Below are positions 35,787 to 45,411 of a stretch of 64,000 nucleotides of DNA, one piece after another. Position 1 is the stretch's first letter; each line of letters begins with the position of its first letter. This DNA comes from Burkholderia sp. 9120 (GTDB taxonomy: Bacteria > Pseudomonadota > Gammaproteobacteria > Burkholderiales > Burkholderiaceae): NCBI RefSeq assembly GCF_000745015.1, contig NZ_JQNA01000001.1:992001-1056000 (forward strand). Reading direction: 5' to 3'. Below the pieces are notes generated by a model that was not told the origin of the DNA, ran no database searches, and was given only the letters and a program-made list of their open reading frames with translations. A program made the position numbers and the translations under genes.

Positions 35787-37367
35787 ATGAACAAAAAACT
35801 GATCTGCGCGACGCCTATCGCGATCGCAGCAGCGTTAAGCCTTTATGCGTGCGGCGGCAGCGACATCGCTCCGCAACCGGACATCACGTCGATCAAGACG
35901 GTCGTGGTGATCTACGCGGAAAACCGCAGCTTCGACAACCTGTACGGCAACTTCCCCGGCGCGAACGGTCTGCAGAACGTGTCGGCGGCGAACTCCACGC
36001 AGTTGGACCGCAACGGCACCGTGCTGGCGACGCTGCCGCCGGTGTGGAACGGCCTGACGCAAACCGGCGTGACGCCGGTGATCACGCAGGCCATGACCGC
36101 GAATCTGCCGAACACGCCGTTCGCGATCGACGACCCGAAGGGTTTCAACACGCCGATCACCGCGACGACGCGCGATCTGTACCACCGGTTCTACGAGAAC
36201 CAGATGCAGATCAACGGCGGCAAGAACGACAAGTTCGCCGCATGGGCGGATTCGGGCGGCCTCGTGATGGGCCACTACACGCTCGACGCCGACAAGCTGC
36301 CGCTGTGGAAAGTCGCCCAGCAATACACGCTGGCCGACAACTTCTTCATGGGCGCATTCGGCGGTTCGTTCCTGAACCACCAGTGGTTGATCTGCTCGTG
36401 CACGCCGACCTATCCGAACGCGGATAAGAGCCCGGCGGCGGCGTCGATCTCGTCGGTGGAAAGCGACGGCGTGACGCTGAAAGTGGCGACGAATTCGCCG
36501 GCTTCGGCGATCACCGGCGCGCCCAAGTACGTGCTGTCGGGCAACCTGACGCCCGACTTCTACGCGATCAACACGATGCAGCCGCCGTATCAGCCGAGCG
36601 GCAACAAGGCGGCGACGGGCGGCGACGCAACGCTCGCCGATCCGACCCAGGCGACCACGCTGCCGGCGCAGACGCAGCAGCACATTGGCGATCTGTTGAG
36701 CAAGGCGAATGTGTCGTGGGCGTGGTACGGCGGCGCGTGGGGCGCGGCGGTGTCGGCGGCGCAAACCGGCACGGCGAACGTGATCTACGGCGCGAATCTG
36801 ACGGCACCGAACTTCCAGCCGCATCATCAGCCGTTCAACTACTTCGCCGATCTGGCGCCGGGCACCACGAACCGCGCGCAGCACTTGCTTGACGGCGGCA
36901 TGGCCGGCTCGGAGTTCATCAAGGCGATCGACGCCGGCACGTTGCCGCAAGTGTCGTTCTACAAGCCGCAGGGCAACCTGAACGAACACGCGGGTTACAC
37001 CGACGTCGCGTCGGGCGACCAGCACATTGCCGACCTGATCTCGCATCTGCAGAAGAGCCCGCAGTGGAACAACATGCTGGTAGTCGTGACGTACGACGAA
37101 AACGGCGGCTTCTGGGATCACGTCGCGCCGCCGAAGGCCGACCGTTGGGGTCCGGGCACGCGGATTCCGGCGCTGATCGTTTCGCCGTACGCGAAGAAGG
37201 GTTTCGTCGATCACACGCAGTACGACACCACCTCGATCCTGCGCTTCATCACGCACCGTTTCTCGCTGCCGACGCTGCCGGGTATCGCGGCGCGTGACGC
37301 AGCGCTGGTCAGCAACGGCAGCAAGCCGATGGGCGATCTGACGGCGGCGTTGAACATCAAACAGTAA
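35787..37367 (+). CDS. Phospholipase C/acid phosphatase-family phosphoesterase
   Basis: A 526-residue exported enzyme with a lipoprotein-type signal (ICATPIAIAAALSLYACGG). VVVIYAENRSFDNLYGNFPG is the family's metal- and nucleophile-bearing motif, and YDENGGFWDHVAPPKADRWG near the C-terminus supplies further metal ligands; EHAGYTDVASGDQHI lies between. This family includes AcpA-type phosphatases and non-haemolytic phospholipases C; which substrate is used cannot be told. The start at 35787 puts the signal peptide first. A TTCG-loop terminator follows. Confidence 0.9.
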   Translation: MNKKLICATPIAIAAALSLYACGGSDIAPQPDITSIKTVVVIYAENRSFDNLYGNFPGANGLQNVSAANSTQLDRNGTVLATLPPVWNGLTQTGVTPVITQAMTANLPNTPFAIDDPKGFNTPITATTRDLYHRFYENQMQINGGKNDKFAAWADSGGLVMGHYTLDADKLPLWKVAQQYTLADNFFMGAFGGSFLNHQWLICSCTPTYPNADKSPAAASISSVESDGVTLKVATNSPASAITGAPKYVLSGNLTPDFYAINTMQPPYQPSGNKAATGGDATLADPTQATTLPAQTQQHIGDLLSKANVSWAWYGGAWGAAVSAAQTGTANVIYGANLTAPNFQPHHQPFNYFADLAPGTTNRAQHLLDGGMAGSEFIKAIDAGTLPQVSFYKPQGNLNEHAGYTDVASGDQHIADLISHLQKSPQWNNMLVVVTYDENGGFWDHVAPPKADRWGPGTRIPALIVSPYAKKGFVDHTQYDTTSILRFITHRFSLPTLPGIAARDAALVSNGSKPMGDLTAALNIKQ

Positions 37368-37413
37368 GCACGACGCGTTAAGCAACGGTCTCGCGGTGAT
37401 GCGTGACCTTTTC

Positions 37414-37442
37414 ATGGGCAGCTTCGGCTGCCCATTTTTTTG
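37414..37442 (+). terminator. Terminator after the phosphoesterase gene
   Basis: ATGGGCAGC, TTCG tetraloop, GCTGCCCAT, then TTTTTTT. A perfect 9-bp stem with a stable loop, 47 nt after the stop. The remaining gap to 37645 has no gene. Confidence 0.85.
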
Positions 37443-37645
37443 GGGCTTCGCGAGCCGCGTGCCGGTGATCCGGATTGTCGTGCGACGGGTTTTCACGAGC
37501 GGCGTATGCTTCGTGCGAAGGCGCGATCTTTGCCGTTTTTTTTGTGGCGCGGCGCTTGTCCAAACTGTTTCAACTTGTCTCGACCTGCCTCGATCTGTTC
37601 TTCAACCCGCGACAGGCTCGATCACTTATCCAGGAGTTCGACAGC

Positions 37646-38029
37646 ATGACTGAAAGAACCATCAAGGTCCCCGGACCGGATCATCCGATCACGATCGAGC
37701 CGGCCAACGCGCGTGTTGTGGTGACCGTGGCCGGCCAGCAGATTGCCAGTTCGGACAACGCGCTGGTGCTGCGTGAAGCCGCATATCCGCCGGCGTATTA
37801 CATTCCGCGCACGGACGTCGAGATGGCGCTACTGGAACGCACCGAGCACGCGACGTATTGCCCGTATAAAGGCGAATGCGCGTACTACAGCATTCCGCTG
37901 GGCGGCGAGCGGACGGTGAATTCGGTGTGGACTTACGAAGCGCCGTATGCGGCGGTGAAAGAGATCGCACAGCATCTGGCGTTTTATCCGGATCGGGTGG
38001 ATTCGATCGAGGTGCAGGCCAAAGCGTAG
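37646..38029 (+). CDS. DUF427-domain protein
   Basis: A 127-residue cytoplasmic protein of the DUF427 family: KVPGPDHPITIEPANARVVV, ALVLREAAYPPAYYIPRTDV, and CPYKGECAYYSI with the conserved cysteines, ending AHLAFYPDRVD-like. The family has a small beta-barrel fold and no proven function. GGAG lies upstream of the ATG at 37646; the frame is open further 5' but unlike the family. It is followed by the tRNA-Arg gene on the opposite strand. Confidence 0.88.
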   Translation: MTERTIKVPGPDHPITIEPANARVVVTVAGQQIASSDNALVLREAAYPPAYYIPRTDVEMALLERTEHATYCPYKGECAYYSIPLGGERTVNSVWTYEAPYAAVKEIAQHLAFYPDRVDSIEVQAKA

Positions 38030-38071
38030 TGACGTTGCGCGGACAGCCATGCTGATCGCGAAGCGGAAACC

Positions 38072-38148
38072 TGGTACGGCAGGAGGGACTCGAACCCCCC
38101 ACCCTCGGCTTAGAAGGCCGATGCTCTATCCAGCTGAGCTACTGCCGT
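38072..38148 (-). tRNA. tRNA-Arg (anticodon UCU)
   Basis: 77 nt on the minus strand. Acceptor ACGGCAG pairs with CTGCCGT, then discriminator A and an encoded CCA. The anticodon arm is TCGGC-CTTCTAA-GCCGA with anticodon TCT, and the T arm carries GGTTCGAGTCC. It reads AGA codons, rare in this GC-rich genome. Confidence 0.95.
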
Positions 38149-38345
38149 AATGAAGAGAGGCGATGCTACACCAACATGCCGCTGGCATCGCCTGCAATGA
38201 CAACCCGTTGTCGGGTTCTGGAACCTGCGCTGAACTTCGCCGCAGGGTTCGTGGACAACCGAAATTCTAACTGACGACGCCGGAGACCGGAAATCTCACG
38301 CCGCGCATTGCGGCGAGAATCAGCCGGAACAGCGCCTTCATGTCA

Positions 38346-38382
38346 CAAAAACAAACGAGCCCGGCAGCAAACGCAACCGGGC
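38346..38382 (-). terminator. uppP terminator
   Basis: On the minus strand GCCCGG, a 12-nt loop and CCGGGC are followed by a T-rich tail (TCGTTTGTTTTTG), 62 nt after the uppP stop. The rest of 38149-38443 shows no gene. Confidence 0.6.
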
Positions 38383-38443
38383 CCGGATTATAACCGATCG
38401 GTCCCCACTCGCCAGCACGCGACGGCAGGCACCGCGAACTTCA

Positions 38444-39274
38444 TCAAACCGGTTGCGGATGCATGAGGAACCAGCCGAGGAACAGCGCCCCGGCAATCAC
38501 GCAATACACACCGAACGAAGCCAGACGTCCGCGGCCTTCGAAATAGCGCATCAGAAAACGCACGCTCAGGTACGCGGCGATCGCGGTCAGCACACCGCCC
38601 AGCAGTGCATCCGCCAGTTGATCCGGCGCATGGAACAGCTTCGGCAGTTCGAGCACGCCGGCTGCGAAAATGATCGGCGTGCCGAGCAGGAACGAGAACT
38701 CGGCGGACTTCTCAGCGGTCAGTCCCGCGGCGTTGCCGGCGATCATCGTCAGGCCGCTGCGCGAGAAGCCCGGAATCAACGCGCCGATCTGCGCGAGGCC
38801 GACAAAAAACGCCTGGCGGAACGTCAGCTTCTCCGGCGCCAGATGCGTGCGCGAACGCTGCAGACGATCGCCGAACCACAGCAGCACACCGTTGACCATC
38901 AATGCGATCGCCACGATCCGCAAGTCGTGAAAAATCCGTTCGAGGTGTTTTTCCAGTAGCAGCCCGACCAGACCCGCCGGAATCGTGCCGATGATGAGCG
39001 CCCACATCATGTGCGCGTCGTCGTTGCGGCGCCCGCCGAACGACGCGAAGAAGCCGCGCACCAGCGCGCACCAGCGCTTACGGAAATACCACAGCAGCGC
39101 GAACGCCGTCCCGAGGTGCAACGCGACGAGGAACGGCAGCAACTGCGGCGCGTGCTTGTCGATATGCATACCGAACAACGCAGGCACGAGCAGCGTATGG
39201 CCAAGGCTGCTCACCGGAAACAGTTCGGTGACGCCTTGCAGCACGCTCAGGAAAATCAGAAACGACAGGTTCAC
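38444..39274 (-). CDS. uppP: Undecaprenyl-diphosphatase UppP/BacA
   Basis: A 276-residue integral membrane enzyme that dephosphorylates undecaprenyl diphosphate for reuse in peptidoglycan synthesis; overexpression is known to give bacitracin resistance. It has the two catalytic motifs: [20 protein letters not shown] near the N-terminus, and [18 protein letters not shown] near 170. Multiple hydrophobic helices ([33 protein letters not shown]) agree. The LFPVSSLGH variant differs slightly from the commoner FLPISSTGH, as in one UppP subgroup. It stands alone. Confidence 0.92.
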   Translation of the reverse strand: MNLSFLIFLSVLQGVTELFPVSSLGHTLLVPALFGMHIDKHAPQLLPFLVALHLGTAFALLWYFRKRWCALVRGFFASFGGRRNDDAHMMWALIIGTIPAGLVGLLLEKHLERIFHDLRIVAIALMVNGVLLWFGDRLQRSRTHLAPEKLTFRQAFFVGLAQIGALIPGFSRSGLTMIAGNAAGLTAEKSAEFSFLLGTPIIFAAGVLELPKLFHAPDQLADALLGGVLTAIAAYLSVRFLMRYFEGRGRLASFGVYCVIAGALFLGWFLMHPQPV

Positions 39275-39510
39275 GCGGCGGTCCTTGTAAGGAAAAAGTC
39301 AGGGACAGCGCGCCGATCATGGAGAAAGCCGGCGCGTCAGAAGCGCACCGATTATGCCTGGCTGCAATGTCAGCGCCAAGCGTTTGCACCGCATTCGGGG
39401 AAAGTTTGACGCACCGCGTCACAACTCGAAACCGTTGTTACGCGATGGCAAAAGAAACGGGCAGCGCGCGGCGGCGACCCGATGATAGTGAGAATTGCGC
39501 GGAGCCGGGC

Positions 39511-39597
39511 CTAGCGCTCAAGCTTGTAGAAGAAATAGACCGTGCTCGCCGCGAACATGCCGAACAGCGCCACACCCATTGCCATTGCGAGATCCAT
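39511..39597 (-). CDS. 28-residue single-helix membrane protein
   Basis: A very short gene coding for MDLAMAMGVALFGMFAASTV followed by YFFYKLER. One transmembrane helix covers most of it, with a charged C-terminal end. A strong ribosome binding site (CTCAGGAGG, 4 nt before ATG) argues for translation. The composition is like small subunits or regulators of membrane complexes. I cannot name a family. It lies between uppP (same strand, downstream) and the aldose epimerase gene. The rest of the gap 39598-39854 is without a gene. Confidence 0.6.
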   Translation of the reverse strand: MDLAMAMGVALFGMFAASTVYFFYKLER

Positions 39598-39854
39598 CGT
39601 GCCTCCTGAGCTCGTCGCGTCCGGCAGACGAAAGTGACCGGACCGTGCGACGAATTATCGGCAAGGATGGCCCTTGCGCGACACCCGCAATTTCCCGAGA
39701 AGGGTTTCCCCGTAGCGCAAAGCAGAGCAAAATCATCCTCTCGAGTGGCGCTGCGAGGCGCTTTCCATGCTCATCGCGTACGAGTGCGGCGCAGTTCCCG
39801 CCACGTTCCGTCCACCCTCACCCCCTCAACCCTTTACCGAACCCGCCATCGACC

Positions 39855-40763
39855 ATGCCTCTTTCCCCGCAGCAGGACATTCTCGAGATCGCTCAGGACG
39901 CCTCCGTGCTCCGCTTCGCGCCGCAAGCCGGCGGCCGTCTGATGTCGTGGACCGTCGACGGTGAAGCCGTGATTCACTGGCCCGAGCACGCCGACTGGAG
40001 CCAGCCGGCGAGAATTCGCGGCGGCAATCCGTTGCTGTTTCCGTTCCTCGGGCGGCATCGGGTGGACGGCAAAATCGGCTATTGGCGCGACGCTGAAGGC
40101 ACGGTCCGCGAACTGCCGATGCACGGCTTCGCCCGCGACCTGCCGTTCGAAGCGCACGCCGACGTGCACGGCGCCGGCCTGCGCATGGTCCTCGCCGACA
40201 GCGCGGCGACCCGCGGCGGCTATCCGTTCGGCTTCCGTTTCGAAGCCGCGTACACGCTCGTGGACGCGCATACGCTGGAGGTCACGTTCACCACCTCCAA
40301 TACCGGCGATGCCCGCCTGCCCTACTACGCCGGTCATCACTTCTATTTCACGCTGCCGCACACGCAGCGCGGCGAGACGTCGCTGGAACTGCCGCGCACC
40401 CAACGCTGCCATCAGCAGGACGATGGCTCGATCAGCGCGTTCGAGCCGGGCGAAGCCCGCTACACGCTCGACGAGGCGCGCATTCTCGACCGCTTCCATT
40501 GTCTGGACGGCACGCCGGATCAACCGGTGCGGCTCGTCGCGCCGGGCCTGAACCGCGTCGTCACGATCGACCTGCAACGGCCGGGTTCCGTGCCGTGGTA
40601 CGCCGTGACCACGTGGACCGAAGCCGCGGACTCGGATTTCTACTGCGTCGAGCCGTGGCTCGGACTGCCGGACGCGATTCACAACGGCATGGGTTTGCGC
40701 TGGCTGGAGCCCGGTCAGACCGAAGTCGCGACGCTGCGCATCAGCGTCGGCAAGCTGAGCTGA
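39855..40763 (+). CDS. Aldose 1-epimerase-family protein
   Basis: A 302-residue galactose mutarotase-like enzyme interconverting sugar anomers, possibly acting on a phosphosugar. Family signs: FAPQAGGRLMSWTVDGEAVI at the N-terminus, GGNPLLFPFLGRH, MHGFARDLPFE with the catalytic His, and YAGHHFYFTLPH with the second His region. WYAVTTWTEAADSDFYCVEPW is the conserved end with the catalytic Glu. The ATG at 39855 is the family start; the frame is open far upstream but unlike the family. No sugar-metabolism genes are adjacent. Confidence 0.88.
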   Translation: MPLSPQQDILEIAQDASVLRFAPQAGGRLMSWTVDGEAVIHWPEHADWSQPARIRGGNPLLFPFLGRHRVDGKIGYWRDAEGTVRELPMHGFARDLPFEAHADVHGAGLRMVLADSAATRGGYPFGFRFEAAYTLVDAHTLEVTFTTSNTGDARLPYYAGHHFYFTLPHTQRGETSLELPRTQRCHQQDDGSISAFEPGEARYTLDEARILDRFHCLDGTPDQPVRLVAPGLNRVVTIDLQRPGSVPWYAVTTWTEAADSDFYCVEPWLGLPDAIHNGMGLRWLEPGQTEVATLRISVGKLS

Positions 40764-40913
40764 TCGGCTCATTCCGTCGCCGCCGCGCGCTGCCCACGGC
40801 CATCGCGCCAGCCGTTTTTCGGATGGTGCAGCGCAAAACCGTTAGAATCGGACGCTTTGTATCCACCTGCCGCGTGATCGGGATCGGCGCGCGGCAGCGC
40901 TTTGCGAGGTCCA

Positions 40914-41633
40914 ATGCTGGGAACAACAAGAATGATGAAACGACTCGCCTGCGCGTCGTTGCTGGCGCTAGTCGCCGCATGCGGGTCGGCGCCGGTGGCG
41001 CCGGGCTTTTACCGGGTCGAACGGGGCGATACGCTGTCGAAGATAGCGCGCAGTAACCGGCAATCGGTGCAAAGCATCGTGCGCTGGAACAACCTGAACA
41101 ACCCGGACAGTATCGAAGTCGGCCAGGTGCTGCGCGTCGTGCCGCCCGGCGGCACGTCGACGAGCGGCGCCATCCGCAGCAGCGGCGGCGGCAGTGCTTC
41201 GGCCACGCCGCGCGCCGCGCCGGCGCCAGCCGCGGCGGATAGCGCACCGTCCGCAGCGCCGGCCTCGAGCATCTCGCTGGTCTGGCCGGCCGACGGCACG
41301 GTGATCCGGCGCTTCGACGGCAACAACTCGAAGGGCATCGACATTTCAGCGGCGGCGGGCACGCCGGTGATCGCCGCAGCGGCCGGCACCGTGGTGTATG
41401 CCGGTAACGGCTTGCGCGGTTACGGCAACCTGTTGATCATCAAGCACAACGCCGAGTACCTGACCGCCTACGCGCACAATCGGGCACTGATGGTGAAGGA
41501 AGGCCAATCGGTCACGCGCGGCGAGAAGATCGCCGAGATGGGCGACACCGATACCGACCGCGTGATGCTGCACTTCGAACTGCGCTATCAGGGCCGCTCG
41601 ATCGACCCGTCGCGTTCGTTGCCGCCCCGATAG
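40914..41633 (+). CDS. LysM-M23 lipoprotein (NlpD-like)
   Basis: A 239-residue envelope lipoprotein. It has a lipobox (ASLLALVAACGS), a LysM peptidoglycan-binding domain (YRVERGDTLSKIARSNRQSV ... NNLNNPDSIEVGQVLRV), an Ala/Ser/Pro linker, and a C-terminal LytM/M23 domain (WPADGTVIRRFDGNNSKGID, GTPVIAAAAGTVVYAGN, YLTAYAHN). The HxxxD metal ligand pair is replaced by NNSKGID, so this is probably an inactive, amidase-activating LytM protein like NlpD/EnvC. The start is either 40914 (GAGGT upstream) or 40932. TAGAAT at 40843-40848 may be its -10. Confidence 0.85.
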   Translation: MLGTTRMMKRLACASLLALVAACGSAPVAPGFYRVERGDTLSKIARSNRQSVQSIVRWNNLNNPDSIEVGQVLRVVPPGGTSTSGAIRSSGGGSASATPRAAPAPAAADSAPSAAPASSISLVWPADGTVIRRFDGNNSKGIDISAAAGTPVIAAAAGTVVYAGNGLRGYGNLLIIKHNAEYLTAYAHNRALMVKEGQSVTRGEKIAEMGDTDTDRVMLHFELRYQGRSIDPSRSLPPR

Positions 41634-41758
41634 ACGCGCGATCAGGCACGCTATCTGCAATCGGGGGTCAGGGAACCCGGCGCGCTTTAAAACGCCCAAT
41701 CCGACACACGACGTGGCTTCGCGCCACGTCCTCCTCCGTTATCTGTAAGGAATTTGCC

Positions 41759-42085
41759 ATGAAGAGCGCATTGGCGTCCGGCGCAACGGCCGCGGCGATC
41801 GGTCTCGGCCTGTTGAGCCTCGGCAGCCTCAGCGGCTGCTCAAGCACCACCACCATGACCTATCTGCCGAGCGGCGACACCGGCTTCGCGATCAACTGCA
41901 GCGGCAGCGACGCAAGCTCCAGCTGGGCCGAGTGCTACAAGCGCGCGGGTGAAGTCTGCGGCAACTACGGCTACGACGTCGTCTCGAAAGACGTCGACAA
42001 CGGCGCGACCTCCGGCGGCACGATCGGTGGAATTTTCGGCGCCAACGTGAAAAACCGTTCGATGGTGGTTCGCTGCAAGCAGTAA
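41759..42085 (+). CDS. Small lipoprotein
   Basis: A 108-residue protein with a lipoprotein signal (GLLSLGSLSGC, Cys near residue 27). The mature part (INCSGSDASSSWAECYKRAG, EVCGNYGYDVVSKDV) has four cysteines in a CxxxC-like spacing and ends with VKNRSMVVRCKQ. It resembles small outer-membrane-associated lipoproteins of Burkholderiaceae of unknown role. A TAAGGAA ribosome binding site is present. Confidence 0.8.
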   Translation: MKSALASGATAAAIGLGLLSLGSLSGCSSTTTMTYLPSGDTGFAINCSGSDASSSWAECYKRAGEVCGNYGYDVVSKDVDNGATSGGTIGGIFGANVKNRSMVVRCKQ

Positions 42086-42161
42086 GCGATTCGAATGGCG
42101 GCGCGCGTAAAGCCGCTATGAAGCCGCTATGAAGTCACTATGACCCACGTGAATCCCGTTG

Positions 42162-42188
42162 AAAAAAAGCCCGGCACAAGGCCGGGCT
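42162..42188 (-). terminator. Terminator hairpin
   Basis: AGCCCGGC, ACAAG loop, GCCGGGCT, preceded by seven A on the plus strand, so it has a T tail for minus-strand transcripts. It may also act weakly for the lipoprotein gene on the plus strand. Confidence 0.55.
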
Positions 42189-42189
42189 A

Positions 42190-42777
42190 ACGGGGGTTCG
42201 GCGCATATCGGCAAAGGACCGGTTCACCATGCGCCAGAACGAAATCTAACAACCCGTCTTTACTAGCGCAATCTATTAATTTCGTCGTCAATGTGACACG
42301 ACGCACGGATTCCGCATTACGTGAACCCTAAATGTCTGAAACAAACAGGATCATTTTGCCTTCAATCGCGGCGAGAAATGTTCTGGATATTGCGCGTCTA
42401 AATCCGCGAACCGCCCGCCCGGCGCTGCCTGACCGTCACTCGCCGGAATCGCGCTGAAAAGCCTGAAGAAAGGCGGCCGTCCGATTCCGGCTAGCGCACC
42501 GGGCCCAATCCCGCCATACCGCGCGCCGCATGGCTTTAGTGCGCCACCGCACCTTGCCGACGTATTAACCGATACTCAACCCATTCGAATAAAGCGAATT
42601 TCAATTCATCACAGGAAAATTCGCGAATAGCGAAAATATTAAATAGCTTTAAATCCCCCGACGAATTGCAAGTTGAAAATCCGCTGACATTATCGATTGA
42701 TTCAACCCAATGATATGCAGAGACACGCGATCCTTCAAGCTGGCCGAACGGCTAATTCGACCCGCCTGAAAGCACGC
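42190..42777. other. AT-richer gap without genes
   Basis: About 590 bp clearly lower in GC than both sides (for example runs such as AAATATTAAATAGC near 42640). No credible gene or RNA was found. It could be a remnant of inserted DNA or a promoter-rich spacer. Confidence 0.4.
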
Positions 42778-43518
42778 TCACAACACCCGCAAACCCAGCT
42801 CCGTGATCAGCACCGCGGCCTGGCTATGCGAAATCGTCGCGCCTTTGAACAGCGCCGCGTCGACCAGACGCACGCCGCTCAGGTCCGCGTCGCGCAAATC
42901 GGCGCCGTCAAAGCGCGCACCCTTCAGATTCGCGTCCCGCAGACTGCCGCCGTCGAAAATCGCCTCGCGGAAATCCACGCCAGCGAGATCGGCGTCGGAG
43001 AAATCCAGTTGCTGCAGCGTGGCTTTGCGAAACGACAGGCCGCGCAGGTGCGCGCCGACCAGCAAGGTTTCGACGAAGCTCAAGCCCAGCGACGCGCACG
43101 CCTCGAAATTGGCGCCGGTCAGCTTGCAGCCGCGAAACGACGCCGACGCGAGCTTCGCGCGCCGCCAACTGGTGTTGTTCAGATCGCTGGACTGGAACGC
43201 GGCGTCGACCAGATCGGTGGATCCGAAATCGGCCTGACGGCCGCGGCAACGGACCCAGCGGGTATGCGACAGCGCCGCGCCGAAGAACGACGTCTCGACG
43301 ATCGTGCAGCGCTCGAATTCGGCGCCACGCAGATCGAGCCGCGACAGATCGGCGCCTTCGAAATCGCAATCGGTGAAGCGCAGCGGCGCCCTGTTTCCGG
43401 CGGCGTTAGCGGCGTGATTGGCCGCGATCAGTTGTTCCACTTCGGCACGCGTCAGCGTGGCGTCGCTCACCGCCTGCGTTTGCGCGCCCGTTGCCGGCGC
43501 CGTTGAGTCCAATGACAT
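42778..43518 (-). CDS. Pentapeptide-repeat protein
   Basis: A 246-residue cytoplasmic protein with a long run of A(D/N)LXX-type pentads: CDFEGADLSRLDLRGAEFER, CKLTGANFEAC, FSDADLAGVDFREAIFDGGS, LRDANLKGARFDGADLRDAD. These fold as a right-handed quadrilateral beta helix. Some relatives mimic DNA and protect gyrase (Qnr-like), but most have unknown roles, and no Qnr-specific loops are apparent. It is divergent from the DUF2288 gene. Confidence 0.88.
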   Translation of the reverse strand: MSLDSTAPATGAQTQAVSDATLTRAEVEQLIAANHAANAAGNRAPLRFTDCDFEGADLSRLDLRGAEFERCTIVETSFFGAALSHTRWVRCRGRQADFGSTDLVDAAFQSSDLNNTSWRRAKLASASFRGCKLTGANFEACASLGLSFVETLLVGAHLRGLSFRKATLQQLDFSDADLAGVDFREAIFDGGSLRDANLKGARFDGADLRDADLSGVRLVDAALFKGATISHSQAAVLITELGLRVL

Positions 43519-43627
43519 GAAGGTTCAGAATCAGTTTCGAGAAACCCAAAGCGTACCGGAACGCGTGCCGCCCTGGCGGCTTACGCCGATGGTTTATAGT
43601 GACGGCCCCGTCAAACCCCGCCTTACG

Positions 43628-43936
43628 ATGACTTCCAACGACGCTACCCACAGCCCGCTCTACGCCACGCTGCTCGCCGAAACCGCCAAAATCGGCTGGT
43701 CCGAACTCGAACGCTTTTTTGCGCGCGGCATCCTGCTGCGCGTCGCACGTGACCTCGATCTGGTGAGCGTCGCCGAAGCGATTGCGAGCGACGACACCAC
43801 GCAGGTCACGCAATGGTTGTCCGCTGGGCTCGTCGAGCGTGTGCAGGCGGAAACCGCCGCCGATTTCGCCGCGCGCGACCCCAATCTGTGGGCGGTGGTC
43901 GTCTCGCCATGGGTGTGCGTGCAGGAACGCAGTTGA
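43628..43936 (+). CDS. DUF2288-like protein
   Basis: A 102-residue protein whose layout (LYATLLAETAKIGWSELERF, GILLRVARDLDLVSVAEAIA, DDTTQVTQWLSAGLVERV) fits the DUF2288 family of short, mostly helical proteins without known function. The ATG at 43628 was chosen because the family begins here. Its end overlaps the beginning of the MATE gene by up to 28 nt, so the two are likely co-translated. Confidence 0.75.
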   Translation: MTSNDATHSPLYATLLAETAKIGWSELERFFARGILLRVARDLDLVSVAEAIASDDTTQVTQWLSAGLVERVQAETAADFAARDPNLWAVVVSPWVCVQERS

Positions 43937-45381
43937 GCGACGGCGCGAAGCAAGAGCCGTTGGCGCGTGCCGCGGAGGCAGTCCCGTTGGGACTTGATCC
44001 GAAGGCGCCCTCCCTGGCGGCTACGCCGAACGACATTCCGTCGTCGACTCCTGCCGTTCCGGTCCACTGGCATCGTCGCGTGTTGACGCTGGCGTTCCCG
44101 ATCGCGCTCGCCAATCTGACGCAACCAATCCTCGGCGCGGTCGACACCGCCGTCGCCGGTCATCTGGACGGCGCCTCCTACCTGGGCGGCGTGGCGCTCG
44201 GCGGGCTGTTCTTCAGCTTCGTGTTCTGGGGCTTCGGCTTTTTGCGGATGGGCACCACCGGTCTTGTCGCGCAAGCGCACGGTGCGGGCGATCAGGCCGC
44301 GCTGCGCAACGACGTGGTCCGCGCGTTGTTGCTGGCGGGCGCGATCGGCGCCCTGGTGCTGGTGCTGCAAGCGCCGCTGATCGACTACGCACTGCGCGCG
44401 CTCGGCGGCAGCGACGCCGTGCAGCGCCACGCGCGACTCTATTGCCACGCGCGTATCTGGGCCGCGCCGCTCGCGCTCGGCAACTACGTCGTGCTCGGCT
44501 GGCTGCTCGGTACGCAGCGGGTGCGGCTCGCGCTGCTGTCGCAGGTGTTTATCAATAGCGTGAACATCGGCGCGGTGCTGTTGTACGTGTATGGATTCGG
44601 CTGGGGCGTGGCCGGTATCGGCGCGGCCACCGCGACCGCGGACGCACTCGGCTTTGTACTCGGCGCCGCGCTGCTGTGGCACGGCAGGCCGCGCGGCCTG
44701 GCCGCGTTGAACCGCGTCGCGCTGTTCGACGCGACGGCGCTCAGACGGCTGGTGGTGCTCAATCGAGATATTTTCGTGCGCACGCTGTGCCTGCTGTCGT
44801 CGTTCGGCTGGTTCGCACATCTGGGCGCCGCTCAGGGCGACGCCACGCTCGCCGCCAACGCGCTGCTGCTCAATTTTCAGACCTTCATGGCGTATGGACT
44901 CGACGGCTTCGCGCACGCCGCCGAAGCGCTGGTCGGCGCGGCGATCGGCGCACGCGACCGGCATGCCGTCGCGAAAGCGATCAAGGTGACGGCGCTGTGG
45001 TCGGCGCTGGGCGCGCTCGGTTTTTCGCTGGTGTATTGGGGCGCGGGGACGTGGATCATCGAACGCCTGACCGATCAGGCCTCGGTGCGCGCGGTCGCGG
45101 AAACTTATCTGCCGTGGGCCGCGCTCATGCCGGTGATTTCGGTGTGGGGGTTTGTGCTCGACGGCGTGTTCATCGGCGCGACCCGCACGCGGGCGCTGAT
45201 GATGTCGATGGTGGTATCGTTCGCGGTGTTCGTGGCGGCCTCCTGGGTGCTGCTGGCCTGGCACGGCAATCACGGCTTGTGGGCCGCGATGTCGATCTTC
45301 ATGGCCGCACGCGGCGTCACGCTGGCGCGGTATCTGCCTGAGATGTTGCGCGGGATGCAGTCGCCTCCCGTTACGGCTTGA
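43909..45381 (+). CDS. MATE-family multidrug/toxin exporter
   Basis: A 490-residue membrane exporter driven by Na+ or H+. About 12 helices; MATE marks include LTLAFPIALANLTQPILGAV, DTAVAGHLDGASYLGGVALG, and the second-half start NRDIFVRTLCLLSSFGWF. The DinF-like subgroup is the closest resemblance (WGFGFLRMGTTGLVAQAHGA). The ATG at 43909 lies inside the DUF2288 gene; a TTG at 43933 overlapping its stop is the alternative. The extra N-terminal ~40 residues are hydrophilic. The substrate is unknown. Confidence 0.88.
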   Translation: MGVRAGTQLSDGAKQEPLARAAEAVPLGLDPKAPSLAATPNDIPSSTPAVPVHWHRRVLTLAFPIALANLTQPILGAVDTAVAGHLDGASYLGGVALGGLFFSFVFWGFGFLRMGTTGLVAQAHGAGDQAALRNDVVRALLLAGAIGALVLVLQAPLIDYALRALGGSDAVQRHARLYCHARIWAAPLALGNYVVLGWLLGTQRVRLALLSQVFINSVNIGAVLLYVYGFGWGVAGIGAATATADALGFVLGAALLWHGRPRGLAALNRVALFDATALRRLVVLNRDIFVRTLCLLSSFGWFAHLGAAQGDATLAANALLLNFQTFMAYGLDGFAHAAEALVGAAIGARDRHAVAKAIKVTALWSALGALGFSLVYWGAGTWIIERLTDQASVRAVAETYLPWAALMPVISVWGFVLDGVFIGATRTRALMMSMVVSFAVFVAASWVLLAWHGNHGLWAAMSIFMAARGVTLARYLPEMLRGMQSPPVTA

Positions 45382-45411
45382 ACTCAAGATAGGCGTACGC
45401 CTGAACGCCGC

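Noticed and set aside
35835..37496. 553-residue open frame opposite the phosphoesterase gene
   Set aside because: Arg-rich antisense shadow; the phosphoesterase on the plus strand has signal peptide and catalytic motifs.
43660..45387. 575-residue open frame opposite the MATE gene
   Set aside because: Arg/Gln/His-rich shadow without domains; the MATE gene is intact.
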